DNA from: Castanea sativa | Taxonomy: Eukaryota; Streptophyta; Magnoliopsida; Fagales; Fagaceae | NCBI RefSeq assembly: GCF_040712315.1 | Contig: NC_134015.1 | Span: forward strand, 53,979,464 to 54,043,463 | Length of the DNA stretch: 64,000 nt | Reading direction: 5' to 3' | Shown here: piece after piece, positions 48,908 through 60,934 of the stretch | How positions within the stretch are numbered: position 1 is the stretch's first letter | Layout: the number at the start of each line of letters is the position of its first letter | Notes under the pieces: generated by a model | Seen by the model: the letters and a program-made list of their open reading frames with translations, nothing else | Told to the model about the DNA's origin: nothing | Databases searched by the model: none | Position numbers and translations under genes: made by a program

Positions 48908-48998
48908 GATGCCTAAAAAAATATTAAGGGAGTTTGAGTAATTAAAGCTCAAGTGTATGTTTTAAATGAAAAATCTTGAATTCAACAATTAAAAATGA

Positions 48999-49587
48999 TG
49001 ATGTAAAGAAAATCAATAGGCTGGATGCTTTGGACTTGAAAGGACAACTTGCTTTCTCGATGGCCTGAAAAACAAAGAAAAGCGATCAAAGGTGACCGGG
49101 GTCGCCGGCCAAGAACCCTCTGATGGCAAAGTTAGTTTTCTCTCGATATTTTTGGAGTTTCAACTTTTTGGGAAATGAAAACGTACATTTTTTCTGGTCT
49201 GAAAGGGTGTTTATATAGTGTCCTAGGGACAGTTATTGGGATTGTAACCTCCCTTGGATTTGAGGAGGTGCGAGGGTTCAGGGATAACTTCTACAACCGT
49301 TTATGAGTTGTATTTTCTCATTCAACGGTCATTGGAAGTTATGCGTAGGTTGTGGAGTGGTGAAATGTATTCAGTAATTCCAAGTGTAAAGATCTCATCC
49401 AGGGGTCCTTTTATGGACGAACCCTTTCAGGACGGGGATGGGGCGCTTTCCTAGGACGAGTGATAGGGTGCGTTTTCATCCATGGACGACCATAGGCGTC
49501 GGCCTCGTCTTAGTGCTTTCTTCTGGACGGCTGCTGGTGTGGATGATCATGGACGGTCTGGAGTAACCTTTTCTTCATTCCTCATCA
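48999..49587 (-). repeat. LTR (3' LTR of the Tat-like element)
   Basis: 589 bp with tgatg...catca termini, matching 58758-59345. About 26 substitutions by hand count give roughly 4% divergence, most of them transitions. It contains tttatatagtgtcc on the plus strand. Confidence 0.92.
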
Positions 49588-49989
49588 GTTGCCCTTTCGT
49601 CCAGGGTCATGCAGTATATCACCAGACTTTAGGACGAGTTTTCCAAGTACACTTATTATTGTTATTTTTTATTTTATTTGTTTTTCAAACAGCGTACCAC
49701 GTGTCACGTTTTCATTAGCGGTTGGTCATGTCGACTTACCTCTTCGAGGCAGATGCCACGTGTTGCTGTCTCATTGGTCTCGAAGTTGTGAATACCGAGA
49801 CTTTTCTACCTATAAATAGTGGTTTCCCTCTCGTGCCCCTCTCACTTTTTCAGATTTTCTGTTTTGACATTCTTGTCCGCCGCCTCGTCTAGGAGTATTC
49901 TCAGCATTCTTAGTATCTTTCTTCTAGAGCCAGGTATTCCCTTTACTCTCACTCTCAAGCTTTCCTTTTTAAGCTTTAGGACGTCTGCA

Positions 49990-52176
49990 ATGGCTACCTG
50001 TTCATCTAGCGACAGTGTAGACAAGGCCATAGACGAGTACCATGATTCTTCTAATTATAGCACTTCTAGTAACGATAGTAGTAGTAGTAGTGGCCACACA
50101 ACAGAGGAATATACCTCTGGTGTTCCTGGAATTCTCGTCGAAACCTTACAGGAAAATATTAGGACGAGGGCAGCCTCTAGGGCTGATACCTCGACAAGCG
50201 TCCCGCCGTCCTCCCCTTTGGACGAAGAAGAAACTGTATATAGTTGTGCTATGAGAATCCCTTCTAAGACGGATGAGAAGAGGTTAGACGCTCTTAGGAG
50301 TTGGTTCCAAATCCCAGACGGCCTAAATCCTAGGTTAGCCGTCCGAGGGGAATGGTGTTGCCAACCCCGTTTTGGGATAGGTATTTACGAAACTTACCTG
50401 CTAGGGGGGCTTAGATTTCCTTTGAACGCCTTTGCTAGGGAATTACTCACTAGGCTGGGCTTGGGAGTTTGTCAATTTAACCCCAACGCGTGGAGACTTA
50501 TTGTCTCTATGCAACTTTTATGGAGGGAGGTATTTGATGGGAACCGTCCTATCACCGTGGATGAGTTTCTGTACTGTTATAAACCCTCCGAGATAAGTCA
50601 ATCTTTAGGCTTTTATCAGTTTATAGCTAGGGGCAATGACTGTAGGTTGATTAAGTCTTTGCCTTCATCTGATAGAAACTAGAAGACAAAATTTTTCTTT
50701 GTCTCTGGTTTCTGGGCGGGGCAACCTATCGAGGCTGGTAGAGATGTATTTGCCCCTAATATTGGAGAATTAGGGAACCTTCGTCAAGAAGGTATGTTGT
50801 GTTTTTCCTTCATTCTTTTTATTTGTTTTGTTATCTTTTATCCTTAAATAGTGGTCTAACCTTAATTTTACTTTTTTTTTTTTAGCTGTTAGACGTCCTT
50901 CTTTGAGTAAGTTCCATCGTGACCGCGTCCACAGGGCTCGTCTACACCCCGAGAGAAATTTTCACTCATTGGTGAATCTTCGACGCTTGCACAGGTGGGG
51001 ACTTGGCCCTGATCCGTCTGTTGAAGCCCTCGCGCACGAGCAAACTGTCTGTAGATGTGAGTGCTTTACTTAAATTTTTTTTTTTTTTTTTATATATGTG
51101 CACGTGTTTTTCAGGAATGACAACCATGAAAGAAAATAAGGGAAAGGAGGTGATTGGCGTGATGGCCAAACCTGAAGCTCAACCCTAGCCTCGTCCTGCT
51201 GCTGGAGACAAGAGGAAGAGCTTGTCCAAAAATTTGGACCTAGGAAGCTTGCCTAGTCGTCGGGGAAAGAAGACCAAGCATGGGTGGTCCAGGCCCGAAA
51301 CTGTAAGGCCTGACCCTCCTTCCTCCCAGCCGTCCATCACAGTCGTCGATGTCGACTCGTCTACGCCTGTTGGCGTCGCTCCATCCAAGTCCCCTACTCC
51401 TGCTTCGTCCCAGCCTCCTCAAAGGATTTCTACAAACTTATTGGAGAATGAGGATTTGGCTTGGGAGCGATTCCAAGAGGCTGTAACAGGCGAGGATGTG
51501 GCTGCGTGCTACGACATGTCTTTGAAGGAGTTTGAGCACTCCGGCGTCCACGACCTATTTAAGGTGAGCATCTTTGTCTCGTCTTGGTTTAGCCATGTTA
51601 TCCACTGTTATTTTTATCTCTTGAACCTTCTTATCTTCCATGTAGGCAATGTCGAAGTTCATAGCTGTGTCTAGGCAGGCCACAAAAATGGACAGGACGA
51701 GGATCCTTCTAGAGAAAAGAATAGAAGAGATTAAAAACGACTGCAGGACTTGGGCCGAGGTGGCGAACAAGGCCAAGGACGAGGTTGAGGGGTTGAGTGC
51801 TATGGTGGGGGAGCTGAAATCTGAAGCTGCCAGGAAGGACGACCGTCTTGACCTTCTTCAAAAGAAGAATGATAAGCTGAGTCTTCTTCTCAAGAAAGCT
51901 AAAGATGAGGCGGTCGAGGAGTTCAAAGCATCCAAGGAGTTTACTGACCTGCTGGACACGAACTATGCAGCAGGATTTGAAGATTTTAGGATGGATGCTA
52001 TAGACAACTTTCCTGGAGTTGACTTTAGCACCATTAAACTCAACCTTGGTGCTACTACAAGTTCTCTCCTCCAAACAGGCTCAGACGATGTTAACATTGA
52101 GGATGATGCCACCACCAAACCATCTCAGGACGACCCCAACGTTGATGCTTCCCCCCTCTTGAAGACAATTTTTTAA
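49990..52176 (+). pseudogene. Antisense ORF of the Tat-like element, four exons (Transposase_28-like)
   Basis: Transcribed opposite to gag-pol. A TATA box (cctataaatagtgg, 49809-49822) lies about 170 bases upstream of the likely ATG at 49990. Approximate exons: 49990-50791, 50886-51056, 51115-51563, 51646-52176, mostly with GT-AG borders. The N-terminus is Ser/Thr-rich. The middle (FGIGIYETYLLGGLRFPL, NPNAWRLIVSMQLLWREVF) fits the putative gypsy-type transposon domain (Transposase_28). The last exon is a lysine/glutamate-rich coiled coil. Stops at 50680-50682 and near 51186 show decay. The role of such proteins is unknown. Confidence 0.8.
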
Positions 52177-53215
52177 ACTAGTGCTATTGTTGTTTTGCTT
52201 TTCTTTTTGGTCCATTGTTTTTGGACCCTTTTTTAAAAAAAAAAAAAATGTATTCGAGTACAATTACCTCGTCTAGAATATTCTGGACGAGCTTATTAAC
52301 AATTGCCTTTTAAAGCTCATTTTATAAGGGTTTTTGGACGGTGGTCGTCTACCTTCTTTAGACTAAAGAATATTTTTTCTTTATCCGTCACCTATTGTAT
52401 GGACGAGCTTATCCATTATTTTCACCATTTATGCTATTGTCTTTTAAACAGTGTTCTAAGTGTTGAATGATCGTCTATGTGATTTCTTTATGGACGATCC
52501 ACTTAGGACGATAATGATGACTGCAATACTTTTGCTTGTCCTTTAGGCAATTATTTCTCGTCTTCTCGCAAGAAGCTTATAACGTTTTTAATGTTTTACT
52601 CGTCCTAAGACATTGAGGCATCTTGGCTAGCTACTCGTCTTTGGAACGTTATGCCTTAACGCCTGCCCTCTTTCTTAGACAAGTGGGCCTTTGCTTTTTC
52701 TTTTTGCTTTATACTCATTTAAAGGAAAGCTTGGACGAGTATGCCTTAGCTTTTTTTCTCTTTGCTTTATCCTTATTTCAAGGAAAGCTTGGACGAGTAT
52801 GCCTTAGCTTTTTTCTTTTTGCTTTATCCTTATTTAAAGGAAAGCTTGGACGAGTGTGCTTGCGTCCAGAGATTTTCATTCGTCTTAGGCTTTTGCCCCC
52901 TTGTGGGTATTATTATGGAAACTAGATTAAGTATATCAGAAATCCAAACCATATCATTACATGAACATTGCCCACAAATATGGCACGCTTTAGAAGCTGA
53001 TGCCTTATTGAAACACTTAAGAAAATACATAATCTTGTCTTTGGTGAACTAGTCTGTAGACGGTGCAAAAGTTTAAGAACTAGTGCACTTTTTATTCTTA
53101 GTACACACTATAGTAGTAATAAGCACACAACAGTAGGTATAAGTAAACACAAATTGTAGTTGTAGTTGCCCATAGTATCAACCTCGCCCCCGAATTATTT
53201 CGTCCAAGTTCATCA
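52177..53215. other. Spacer between antisense ORF and pol
   Basis: Non-coding. Contains a three-unit ~58-bp tandem repeat (tttgctttat..aaaggaaagcttggacgagtatgccttagc) at about 52701-52858. The word gacga(g/c) is frequent throughout. Confidence 0.7.
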
Positions 53216-56200
53216 CTAATAGTACTTCCTCAGGTGTTCCACATTCCAGGGGTGCTCTAACTTCCGTCCGTCCAAGGCCTCTAGGTAGTATGACCCCTGC
53301 CTCTTGCAGTTGATTACCCTATAGGGTCCTTCCCAATTGGGTCCTAATTTTCCATGAGCCGGATTCCTAGTTGCTAAGGAGACTCTTTTGAGAACAAGGT
53401 CCCCAACACTGAATCGTCTAGGTTTCACCATGGCATCATGCTTCCTAGCCATAAGATTCTTGTACCTTGCTGTCCTCTGCTCCGCATCCATTCTTACCTC
53501 GTCAATAAGATCGAGGTCAAGACGAAGTTGTTCCCCATTCTTTCTCTCTCTTAATACTTCATCACTCGATGATTTGCCATATGAACTTCTGCCGGTATGA
53601 CAGCTTCACTTCCGTAGGCTAGCTTAAAGGGGGTATCTCCTATCGGAGTTCGTACAGTCGTCCTGTAGGCCCAAAGAACACCTGGTAGCTCATCTGGCCA
53701 TATCCCTTTTGCCCCCTCGAGCCGAGTCTTGATGATTTTCAGCAGGGATCGGTTCGCTACTTCTACTTGTCCATTTGCCTGTGGATGGGAGGGTGAGAAA
53801 TAGTGATTCTTGATCCCAAAATGATTGCAAAAGTCCCTGAAGGGTGCGTTGTCAAACTGACGTCCGTTATCCAATACTAGTACCCTGGGCACTCCGAATC
53901 TACATAGAATATTCTTCCATACAAAATTTTTAACATTTTGTTGAGTGATTGTTGCAAGGGGTTCGGCCTCTACCCACTTGGTAAAGTAATCAATCCCTAC
54001 GACTAAAAACTTCATTTGTTTGGTTCCCATGGGGAAGGGACCTAGGATATCTAGTCCCTACTGTACAAAGGGTCATGAGGCCATCATTGGGGCCTGGTAC
54101 TCTGACGACTGTCTAGAGACATTGCTAAAGCGTTGACACTAGTTACAGACCTTGACATAGGCCTTAGCATCCGCTTACATTGTAGGCCAATAGTAGCCTG
54201 CACGGACGATCTTATGGACTAGTGATCTCGCTCCTGAATGATTTCCACACGCTTCTTCATGAACTTCCCTCAAAACATAGTTTGACTTGTCAGGGGCCAA
54301 GCACCTTAAATAAGGTTGAGAAAAACCTCGCTTGTACAGCACTTCATTTATGAGGACGTACTTGGCTGCCCTGACCTTCAATTTCCTAGCTTCATCTTTG
54401 TCTTCTAGAAGTCTTCCATCTTTAAGATAAATTACTATTGGACTCATCCAATTTTCTCTCCCTCCTATCTGCTGTATGTCCGGAAAGTCTATGCTTGGCA
54501 TATATTGGACGTTGTCGTACTCGTCCGTGACTCCTCCTGCCGAAGTTGCTTTTGCCAAGGCATCTGCTTCCATATTTTCCTCCTTAGGGAGTTGAACAAA
54601 ACTTACTGCTGAAAATTTTCGTGCGAGTTGTTTCACTTTGCTGAAGTATTTCTTCATCTGATCTTCCTTGGTATCGCACATTCCATTTACTTGGTTGATG
54701 ACTAGCTGAGAATCTCCGATGACTATTATCGACTCCGCCCCTAAGGACTTAGCCAATTCCAATCCTTTGAGTAGTGCTTCGTACTCAGCCTCGTTGTTGG
54801 TGGTTTGATACTGTAGACGGGCCGGGTACTCCAGCTTGTCAACCTCTGGGGACTTTAGTATGACTCCAATCCCTCCTGCGTATAGTGTGGACGATCCGTC
54901 TACATTAATAACCCACCTTTCAACTCCTTCGTCTTTATCTAGCTCATCCTGGCCGGGGGTGAACTCTGCGATGAAATCTGCTAATGCCTGCGCCTTTATC
55001 GTATTCCTTGGAAGGTATCTGATATCAAACTCGCTAAGTTCAATAGCCCACTGTATTAATCGTCCAGCAGCTTCCAACTTGTTCATTGCCTTCTTTATGA
55101 GGTGATCTGGTAGGACGTTGATAATATGAGCTTGGAAATAATGCCTCAGCTTCCTAGAAGCCGTAATCAAGGCAAAGGCTAGCTTATCCATCATCGGGTA
55201 TCGTCCTTCTGCCCCTCTCATCGCACGGCTTGTGTAATAAACCGGTTTCTGGATTCTCCCCTCTTCTTTGACCAACGCCGAACTTACTGCATGTGGGGAC
55301 ACTGCCAAGTACAAATACAGTTCTTCTCTAGGTACAGACGGACTCAGCAACGGCGCTGCCATGAGATATGTTTTCAAGTCTTGGAAGGCCTTTTGACACT
55401 CGTCTGTCCATTCGAATGCCTTCCTGAGGACTTTAAAGAATGGCAAACACTTGTCAGTAGCTTTCGACACAAACCTGTTAAGGGCGGCGACTCGTCCGGT
55501 AAGAGATTGGACTTCCTTAATATTTTTCGGTGGTTCCATATTCAGTATCGCTTGGATTTTTTCTGGATTTGCTTCAATTCCTCTGTGTGAAACCATGAAC
55601 CCCAAAAACTTTCCCGACGAAACTCCGAAAGCACACTTGCTTGGATTTAATTTCATGTTGTACCGTCGCAGTGTATCAAAAGTCTCTTGAAGGTCGTCCA
55701 AATGATTGTAATCGTCCTGGATTTTCACCAGCATGTCGTCTACATAAACCGCCACATTTCACCCGATTTAAGGACGGAACATGTGGTTAACCAGCCTTTA
55801 GTAAGTTGCCCCTGCGTTTTTCAAACCAAAGGGCATTACTTTGTAGCAATACAACCATTGGCTTGTAATGAATAAGGTCTTTTCTTGATCCGCTTTATCC
55901 ATCTTTATTTGGTTGTAACCTGAGAAGGCGTCCATGAAGCTACGCACTCTGTGACCTGCCGTCAAGTCCACCAGCTGGTCAATGCGTGGCAATGGGTAAC
56001 TATCCTTGGGGCAAGCTTTGTTTAAGTCGGTGAAGTCCATGCACATTCGCCACTTGTCGTTAGCTTTCTTCATCATGACCACGTTCGCTAACCAATCTGG
56101 ATAATGAACTTCTCGGATGAACTCCGCGGCAGCCAACTTCTGTACTTCTTTCTTGATGGCATTGTCTCGCTCAGGAGCAAAAACCCTTTTCTTCTGATGC

Positions 56201-56505
56201 ACTGGTTTTGAATAGGGACACACGTTAAGGCTATGAGTAATAACACTTGGATCAATGCCAGGCATGTCTTCATGACTCCATGCAAAGACATCGAGGCTTT
56301 TCTTCAAAAATCGGACCAAAGCATGCTTTACCCCTTCTTCCATGCTCGCCCTAATTCTGGTGAACCTCTCAGGCTGGTTCTCATCCAAAGGGACGTCCTC
56401 TAACACTTCAGTGGGTTCTTCTGCGATCCTTCTCCCGTCTATACTCATTGCCTGGATATGCTCGTCCGTCGCCAGCATGGCTAAGTAGCACTCTCTGGCG
56501 GTCAA
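53216..56505 (-). pseudogene. Tat-like pol: RT, RNase H, second RNase H, integrase (many stops)
   Basis: From 56505 to 53551 one frame can be followed through several nonsense codons. RT: WRMCMDFTDLNKACPKDSY, SFMDAFSGYNQIKM, YCYKVMPFGLKNA, YVDDMLVK. RNase H: FEWTDECQKAFQDLKTYL. Second RNase H: WVINVDGSSTLYAGG, NNEAEYEALLKG, IGDSQLVINQV. Integrase zinc finger: NHSGARSLVHK. Integrase core: D in VVGIDYFTKWVEAEP, D in LVLDNGRQF, E in GQVEVANRS. After a frameshift near 53550, the C-terminal part at 53491-53216 has FSVGDLVLKRV and WEGPYRV. Stops cluster at 55798-55756 and 54175-54031. Confidence 0.88.
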
Positions 56506-56520
56506 TTGATCTCCTTGTAC

Positions 56521-57100
56521 TTAGCCCACTCCATGCTGGATCGGGAATTTGATGGACAAGTGATAGGTAGAGGTTACCGTCTTCCAACTATTCAGAGTTA
56601 GTCTTCCAACAATTGCATTATATGACGATGCACAGTCAACGACAAGGAAATTTACGTCCTTGGTTATCTGTTGTGGATATGTTCCAACGACCACCGGTAA
56701 TATGATGGTGCCCACTGGTTGCACCTTCATTCCTTCGAATCCTACCAATGGCGAATTCACTGGTCGAAACTGATCTCATCCTAGCCTTATTTGCTGGAAG
56801 GCAGGGTAATACAGAACGTCTGCAGAACTGCCATTGTCTATCAACACCCTCCTGGACATGTAGTCGGCAATAAGTAGGGTGATGACTATCCCGTCATCGT
56901 GTGGGTGGTGAAGTCATCCTGCTTTCTCCTCCGTGAACGTAACGGCCTGCTCGTCTGCTTCCCTCGTCTTAGGAAGTCGTCCAGACAGTTGGATGTTTTA
57001 CACCACCTTCAGGTATGTCTTCCTCGACTTGGATGATTGCGCTGTCGAATTTTCTCCTATAATTACTCTTATCTCTCTTAGTGGGGTCGTGATGACTCTT
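56521..57100 (-). pseudogene. Tat-like protease region, broken
   Basis: The ORF 56760-56521 holds the C-terminal protease strands (NFLVVDCASSYNAIVGRLTLN). The active-site part lies upstream around 56850-56780 in frames with stops. It sits between gag and RT as expected. Confidence 0.65.
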
Positions 57101-57182
57101 CCACCTTAGCTTTCAGTTTCTCATCTCTCTAGTCTCGTCCAAGGAAGTTCCTTAGCTTCCCTTGTCTAATGAGATTCTCTAT

Positions 57183-58342
57183 CTACTGCTTCAAATCAAA
57201 GCACTCGTCCGTGTTATGCCCGTGGTCTCTATGAAAGCGGCAGTACTTGCTCCTATTGCGCTTGTTAGGATCTCTTTTCATCTTATCCGGCCAATTCAAG
57301 GACGGATCATCCTTGATCAGCATAAGGACCTGCTCTAGTGGCATAGTCAGGGGTGTGTATTGCTGATTCCTCGCTGAGGAACTTGCCTTCTTACCATCCT
57401 TGTCTTTCCTCTCGTCTACCCGGGCCTTCTTTGGACGAGGTCCCTGATCTGAGTAAAGCTGGTGGCCTGCTTCCGAGCGTTCTGCTCTCTTTCTCTTCTT
57501 GGCTATAATAGCGTCCTCAGCATTCATGAAATTCTAGGCCGAATGGACGAGTTCGGTCATAGTCTGTGGTTCCTGCTCGTAGAGCTTATGGATGAATAAG
57601 TCAGAATTAACCCCATTATGGAAGGCGGCCAATAGTAACTTGTCATCCATTTCGTCTACTGTCAAAGCTTCCCTATTAAATCAGGTGATGAAGGACCGCA
57701 AACTCTCATTTTCCCCCTGCTCTTCTTGGCTATAATAGCGTCCTCAGCATTCATGAAATTCTGGGCCGAATGGACGAGTTCGGCCATAGTCTGTGGTTCC
57801 TGCTCGTAGAGCTTATGGATGAACAAGTCAGAATTGACCCCATTATGGAAGGCGGCCAATAGTAACTTGTCATCCATTTCGTCTACTGTCAAAGCTTCCC
57901 TATTAAATTGGGTGATGAAGGACCGCAAACTCTCGTTTTCCCCCTGCTCTATGGTTAGCAAACTGGAAGAGGAACGCTTGTGGCGTTGCCCTCCAATGAA
58001 GTTATTGACAAACAACTTACTCAATTCTTCAAACGATCCCACTGAGTTTGGGGGTATTTTACTGAACCATACTCATGCTGATCCTTTAAGTGTGGTGGGG
58101 AAGGCTCTGCACATAATATCGTCTGGGACCCCTTGAAGGTGCATGGTCGTCTTGAAAGTAGCAATGTGGTCACACAGGTCGCGATTTCCATCATACGAAT
58201 CCAAGGAAGACATTTTGAATTTCGGAGGTAGGGGATGACTGTTGATGGAAGCCGTAAAAGGGGAGTCCGTTCGGTGAACCATATCATCCACTGGGTTTGC
58301 CCGCCTCATGTTCTCCCTCATCTTATCCATGGCTTTTCTCAT
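57183..58342 (-). pseudogene. Tat-like gag with an internal 227-bp tandem duplication
   Basis: 58342-58073 carries the start of the capsid-like region (FKMSSLDSYDGNRD, HIATFKTTMHLQG). 58042-57662 continues it (FEELSKLFVNNFIGG, LLTIEQGENESLRSFITQFN). 57527-57183 holds the basic region and a zinc-knuckle-like motif (YCRFHRDHGHNTDECF). Bases 57495-57721 and 57722-57948 are a direct tandem repeat with a 227-base offset. As 227 is not a multiple of three, it shifts the frame. Confidence 0.85.
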
Positions 58343-58735
58343 CTAGTCCATTTCTCTTTCCAAGTGTGGCACTTTTCTTGAAGCGGTACCCCTTGTCTGA
58401 TTTTCGGACTCGACATTTTCTCCTCCACCTTCCTGACTCTGGGCTCGTCCCTCCATGTGCCCATCTTGGCGCTGCCTCCTAAGGTTGATCTCCCTATTCA
58501 ACTCCTAATTCTGACGAGTCAGTTCTGCCATAGCGGTAGCCATGGATTGTATATGTTGAATAGAAGACGGTTGCATGACAAGCGCTGACCTGCGATCGCA
58601 AAGGGGATTACTAGAAGCATCCCTACTCTCCTGGTGGCCTGGGCTGGTAGCCCTTGATCTTATTCGAACCATTCATCTTTTTGTCTGGGAAAGGCTAATC
58701 GTTGACAACAAAAACATATAGTCAAACGAAAAGAA

Positions 58736-58752
58736 GCCCACAGACGGCGCCA
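58736..58752 (-). promoter_or_regulatory. Primer binding site of the Tat-like element
   Basis: Read on the minus strand, TGGCGCCGTCTGTGGGC begins five bases after the 5' LTR. The TGGCGCC start is the usual beginning of a tRNA 3'-end complement in plant Ty3 elements. Which tRNA is used was not determined. Confidence 0.65.
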
Positions 58753-58757
58753 ACTAA

Positions 58758-59345
58758 TGATGCAAAGAAAATCAATAGGCTGGATGCTTCGGACTTGAAA
58801 GGACCACTTGCTTTCTTGATGGCCTGAAAAACAAAGAAAAGCAATCAAAGGTGACCGGGGTCGCCGGCCAAGAACCCTCCGATGGCAAAGTTAGTTTTCT
58901 CTCTATATTTTTGGAGTTCCAACTTTTTGGGAAATGAAAATGTACCTCTTTTCTGGTCTGAAAGGGTGTTTATATAGTGTCCTAGGGACAGTTATTGGGA
59001 TTGTAACCTCCCCTGGATTTGAGGAGGTGCGAGAGTTCAGGAATAACTTCCACAATCGTTTATGAGTTGTATTTTCTCATTCAACGGTCATTGGAAGTTA
59101 TGCATAGGTTGTGGAGTGGTGAAATGTATTCAGTAATTCCAAGTGTAAAGATCTCGTCCAGGGGTCCTCTTATGGACGAACCCTTTCAGGCGGGGATGGG
59201 GCGCTTTCCTAGGACGAGTGATGGGGTGCGTTTTCGTTCATGGACGACCATGGGCGTCGGCCTCGTCTTAGTGCTTTCTTTTGGACGGCTTCTGGTGTGG
59301 ATGATCATGGACGGTCAGGAGTAACCTTTTCTTCATTCCTCATCA
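58758..59345 (-). repeat. LTR (5' LTR of the Tat-like element)
   Basis: 588 bp with tgatg...catca termini; partner of 48999-49587. A one-base deletion near 59188 is among the differences. Confidence 0.92.
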
Positions 59346-60934
59346 AAAAAAAAAATTGAAAGCATATTTAAGTGGTAACCTCAATGTAATAGTTAAGAAT
59401 TATGAACAACCCAAATTACTAAACATTAAAAAATAAAAGTAGATAAACTTACATAAGAATTGGATTTTTGTCTTTGAAAGTGAGGTAGGAGGCACCGAAT
59501 TTCACCCTATCAAAACAAAATGTGTAAATATAAACTTCAAGCAATTTTTTTTTTTGGAAAAAAACTCAATATCAAGAGTATTGTTTGATTGAGTGCTTCG
59601 AAACCTCAAGGAAACTCCCTGAAAAATAATAATAAAAAACAACATGAATAATAATAAAAAGAGGGACTGAATTTGAGAGAAAGACAAATAACAAATAACC
59701 CTAAAAAATAGTTGATACTTGGATGTTCAAAATATTATTTATAGTGACTTGAAAATCTAAAGATGAGAGTCATGGTATAATAAAACTATTATCCATAATC
59801 AAGTTCTTAACATCAATTTCAATTTTTTTTCCTGTTATACTGTAGAAAACAAGTTTTTAACGTTATTAGCCTTTTTTTTTTGTTATCCAAAAATTTGATA
59901 TTTATCCAAAAATATATATATTTGAAAAAAGTAGATAAAAAATATATTATCAATTCATCTTCATGTGTATATCCTCTCAATGAAAGTGGTGTTTTTAAAA
60001 AAAATATATACACGTTTTCTTTTTACGTGTAGTGTAATAATTAAATAAATAAATAAGAAAATTGCTACTTTTTTTATAATAAACTACACGTTAAAAATAA
60101 GGATTTGATAGATTCATTGGAGAATTTGGATTATAATACACTACACGTAAAAAATAAGAATTAGATGGATTAGATGAAGAATTTAGATTGTAATCAAATT
60201 AAGTTTTTTATCAACTTAGAAATTATAGGAGAAGAAAAATTATATATATATATATATATTTTTTAAAATCTAATAAAATTTATGCAATTTGGTAAAGTCA
60301 CTTGGCACAACTACGACTTCTAATACTAACTTTTATTATATAGTATATGATTTAATTAGTGATATTTAAAATTTTAGGCTAAATTACAAACTATATCTTA
60401 ATTTGTGTTTTAAAAGTTTCATCCTAGGCCAAATGGTTTGTAACTGGTAAAAGACTAAACTCATATACGATGTACCTAAAATTGAGTCACACGTCACACA
60501 CCGAGGTTTTTCTTTTTTTAAGTAAGCCAGTAATTTATTTAAACGCACTTTTTATTTTAAGATAAGATAATCGGAGTAGTTGAATCCTTCCACAAAGGCA
60601 GCCAACTATGTTTGTTTCAAATTGATTCTCAAAAAATAAAAGTTTGTTCAAAATTATACATGGCATATTCTTAAGTACATTCCTATGATATTGTCTAATT
60701 TAATAAACACCGCCTAAAAGAAACTTTTTTAAAAAAATAAATAAAAGAAAAAGTTGCCGCCCAACGTAGAAAAAGAGAAGTCTTTAAAGTAAAATATTGT
60801 TATAGATAATAAACTAGTAAATTTTTGTCACTGGTCTTTAATAATTCAGGGGTTTTAAATAATTTAATGAAAAACATCATGACATCATGTTATAATTTTC
60901 TAGAAGGTGATTTGTTTTATTGGCTTAGAATATC
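59346..60934. repeat. Tandem unit 3, right part
   Basis: Resumes the unit exactly where it was cut left of 48999 (acaattaaaaa | aaaaaaaattgaaagc). It lacks about 150 bases relative to unit 2 near 59800 (aatttatccaacaaac... segment) and has an extra ttttttttttgt run near 59872. Confidence 0.9.

Larger units (their letters stand above)
48999..59345 (-). mobile_element. Tat-like Ty3 LTR retrotransposon, 10.35 kb, defective
   Basis: Two LTRs (48999-49587, 58758-59345) flank gag-pol on the minus strand and a spliced plus-strand ORF near the 3' LTR. A primer binding site TGGCGCCGTCTGTGGGC follows the 5' LTR on the minus strand (58752-58736). Flanks are A-runs in tandem unit 3, so the 5-bp TSD (probably aaaaa) is not fully diagnostic. 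All frames are interrupted, so the copy is not autonomous. The internal protein order (gag, protease, RT, RNase H, second RNase H, integrase, antisense ORF) is that of the Tat branch. Confidence 0.93.

Noticed and set aside
49819..49989. Upstream start of the antisense ORF at 49819
   Set aside because: It lies only a few bases after the TATA box, so it would precede or overlap the transcription start; the ATG at 49990 opens the Ser/Thr-rich domain.
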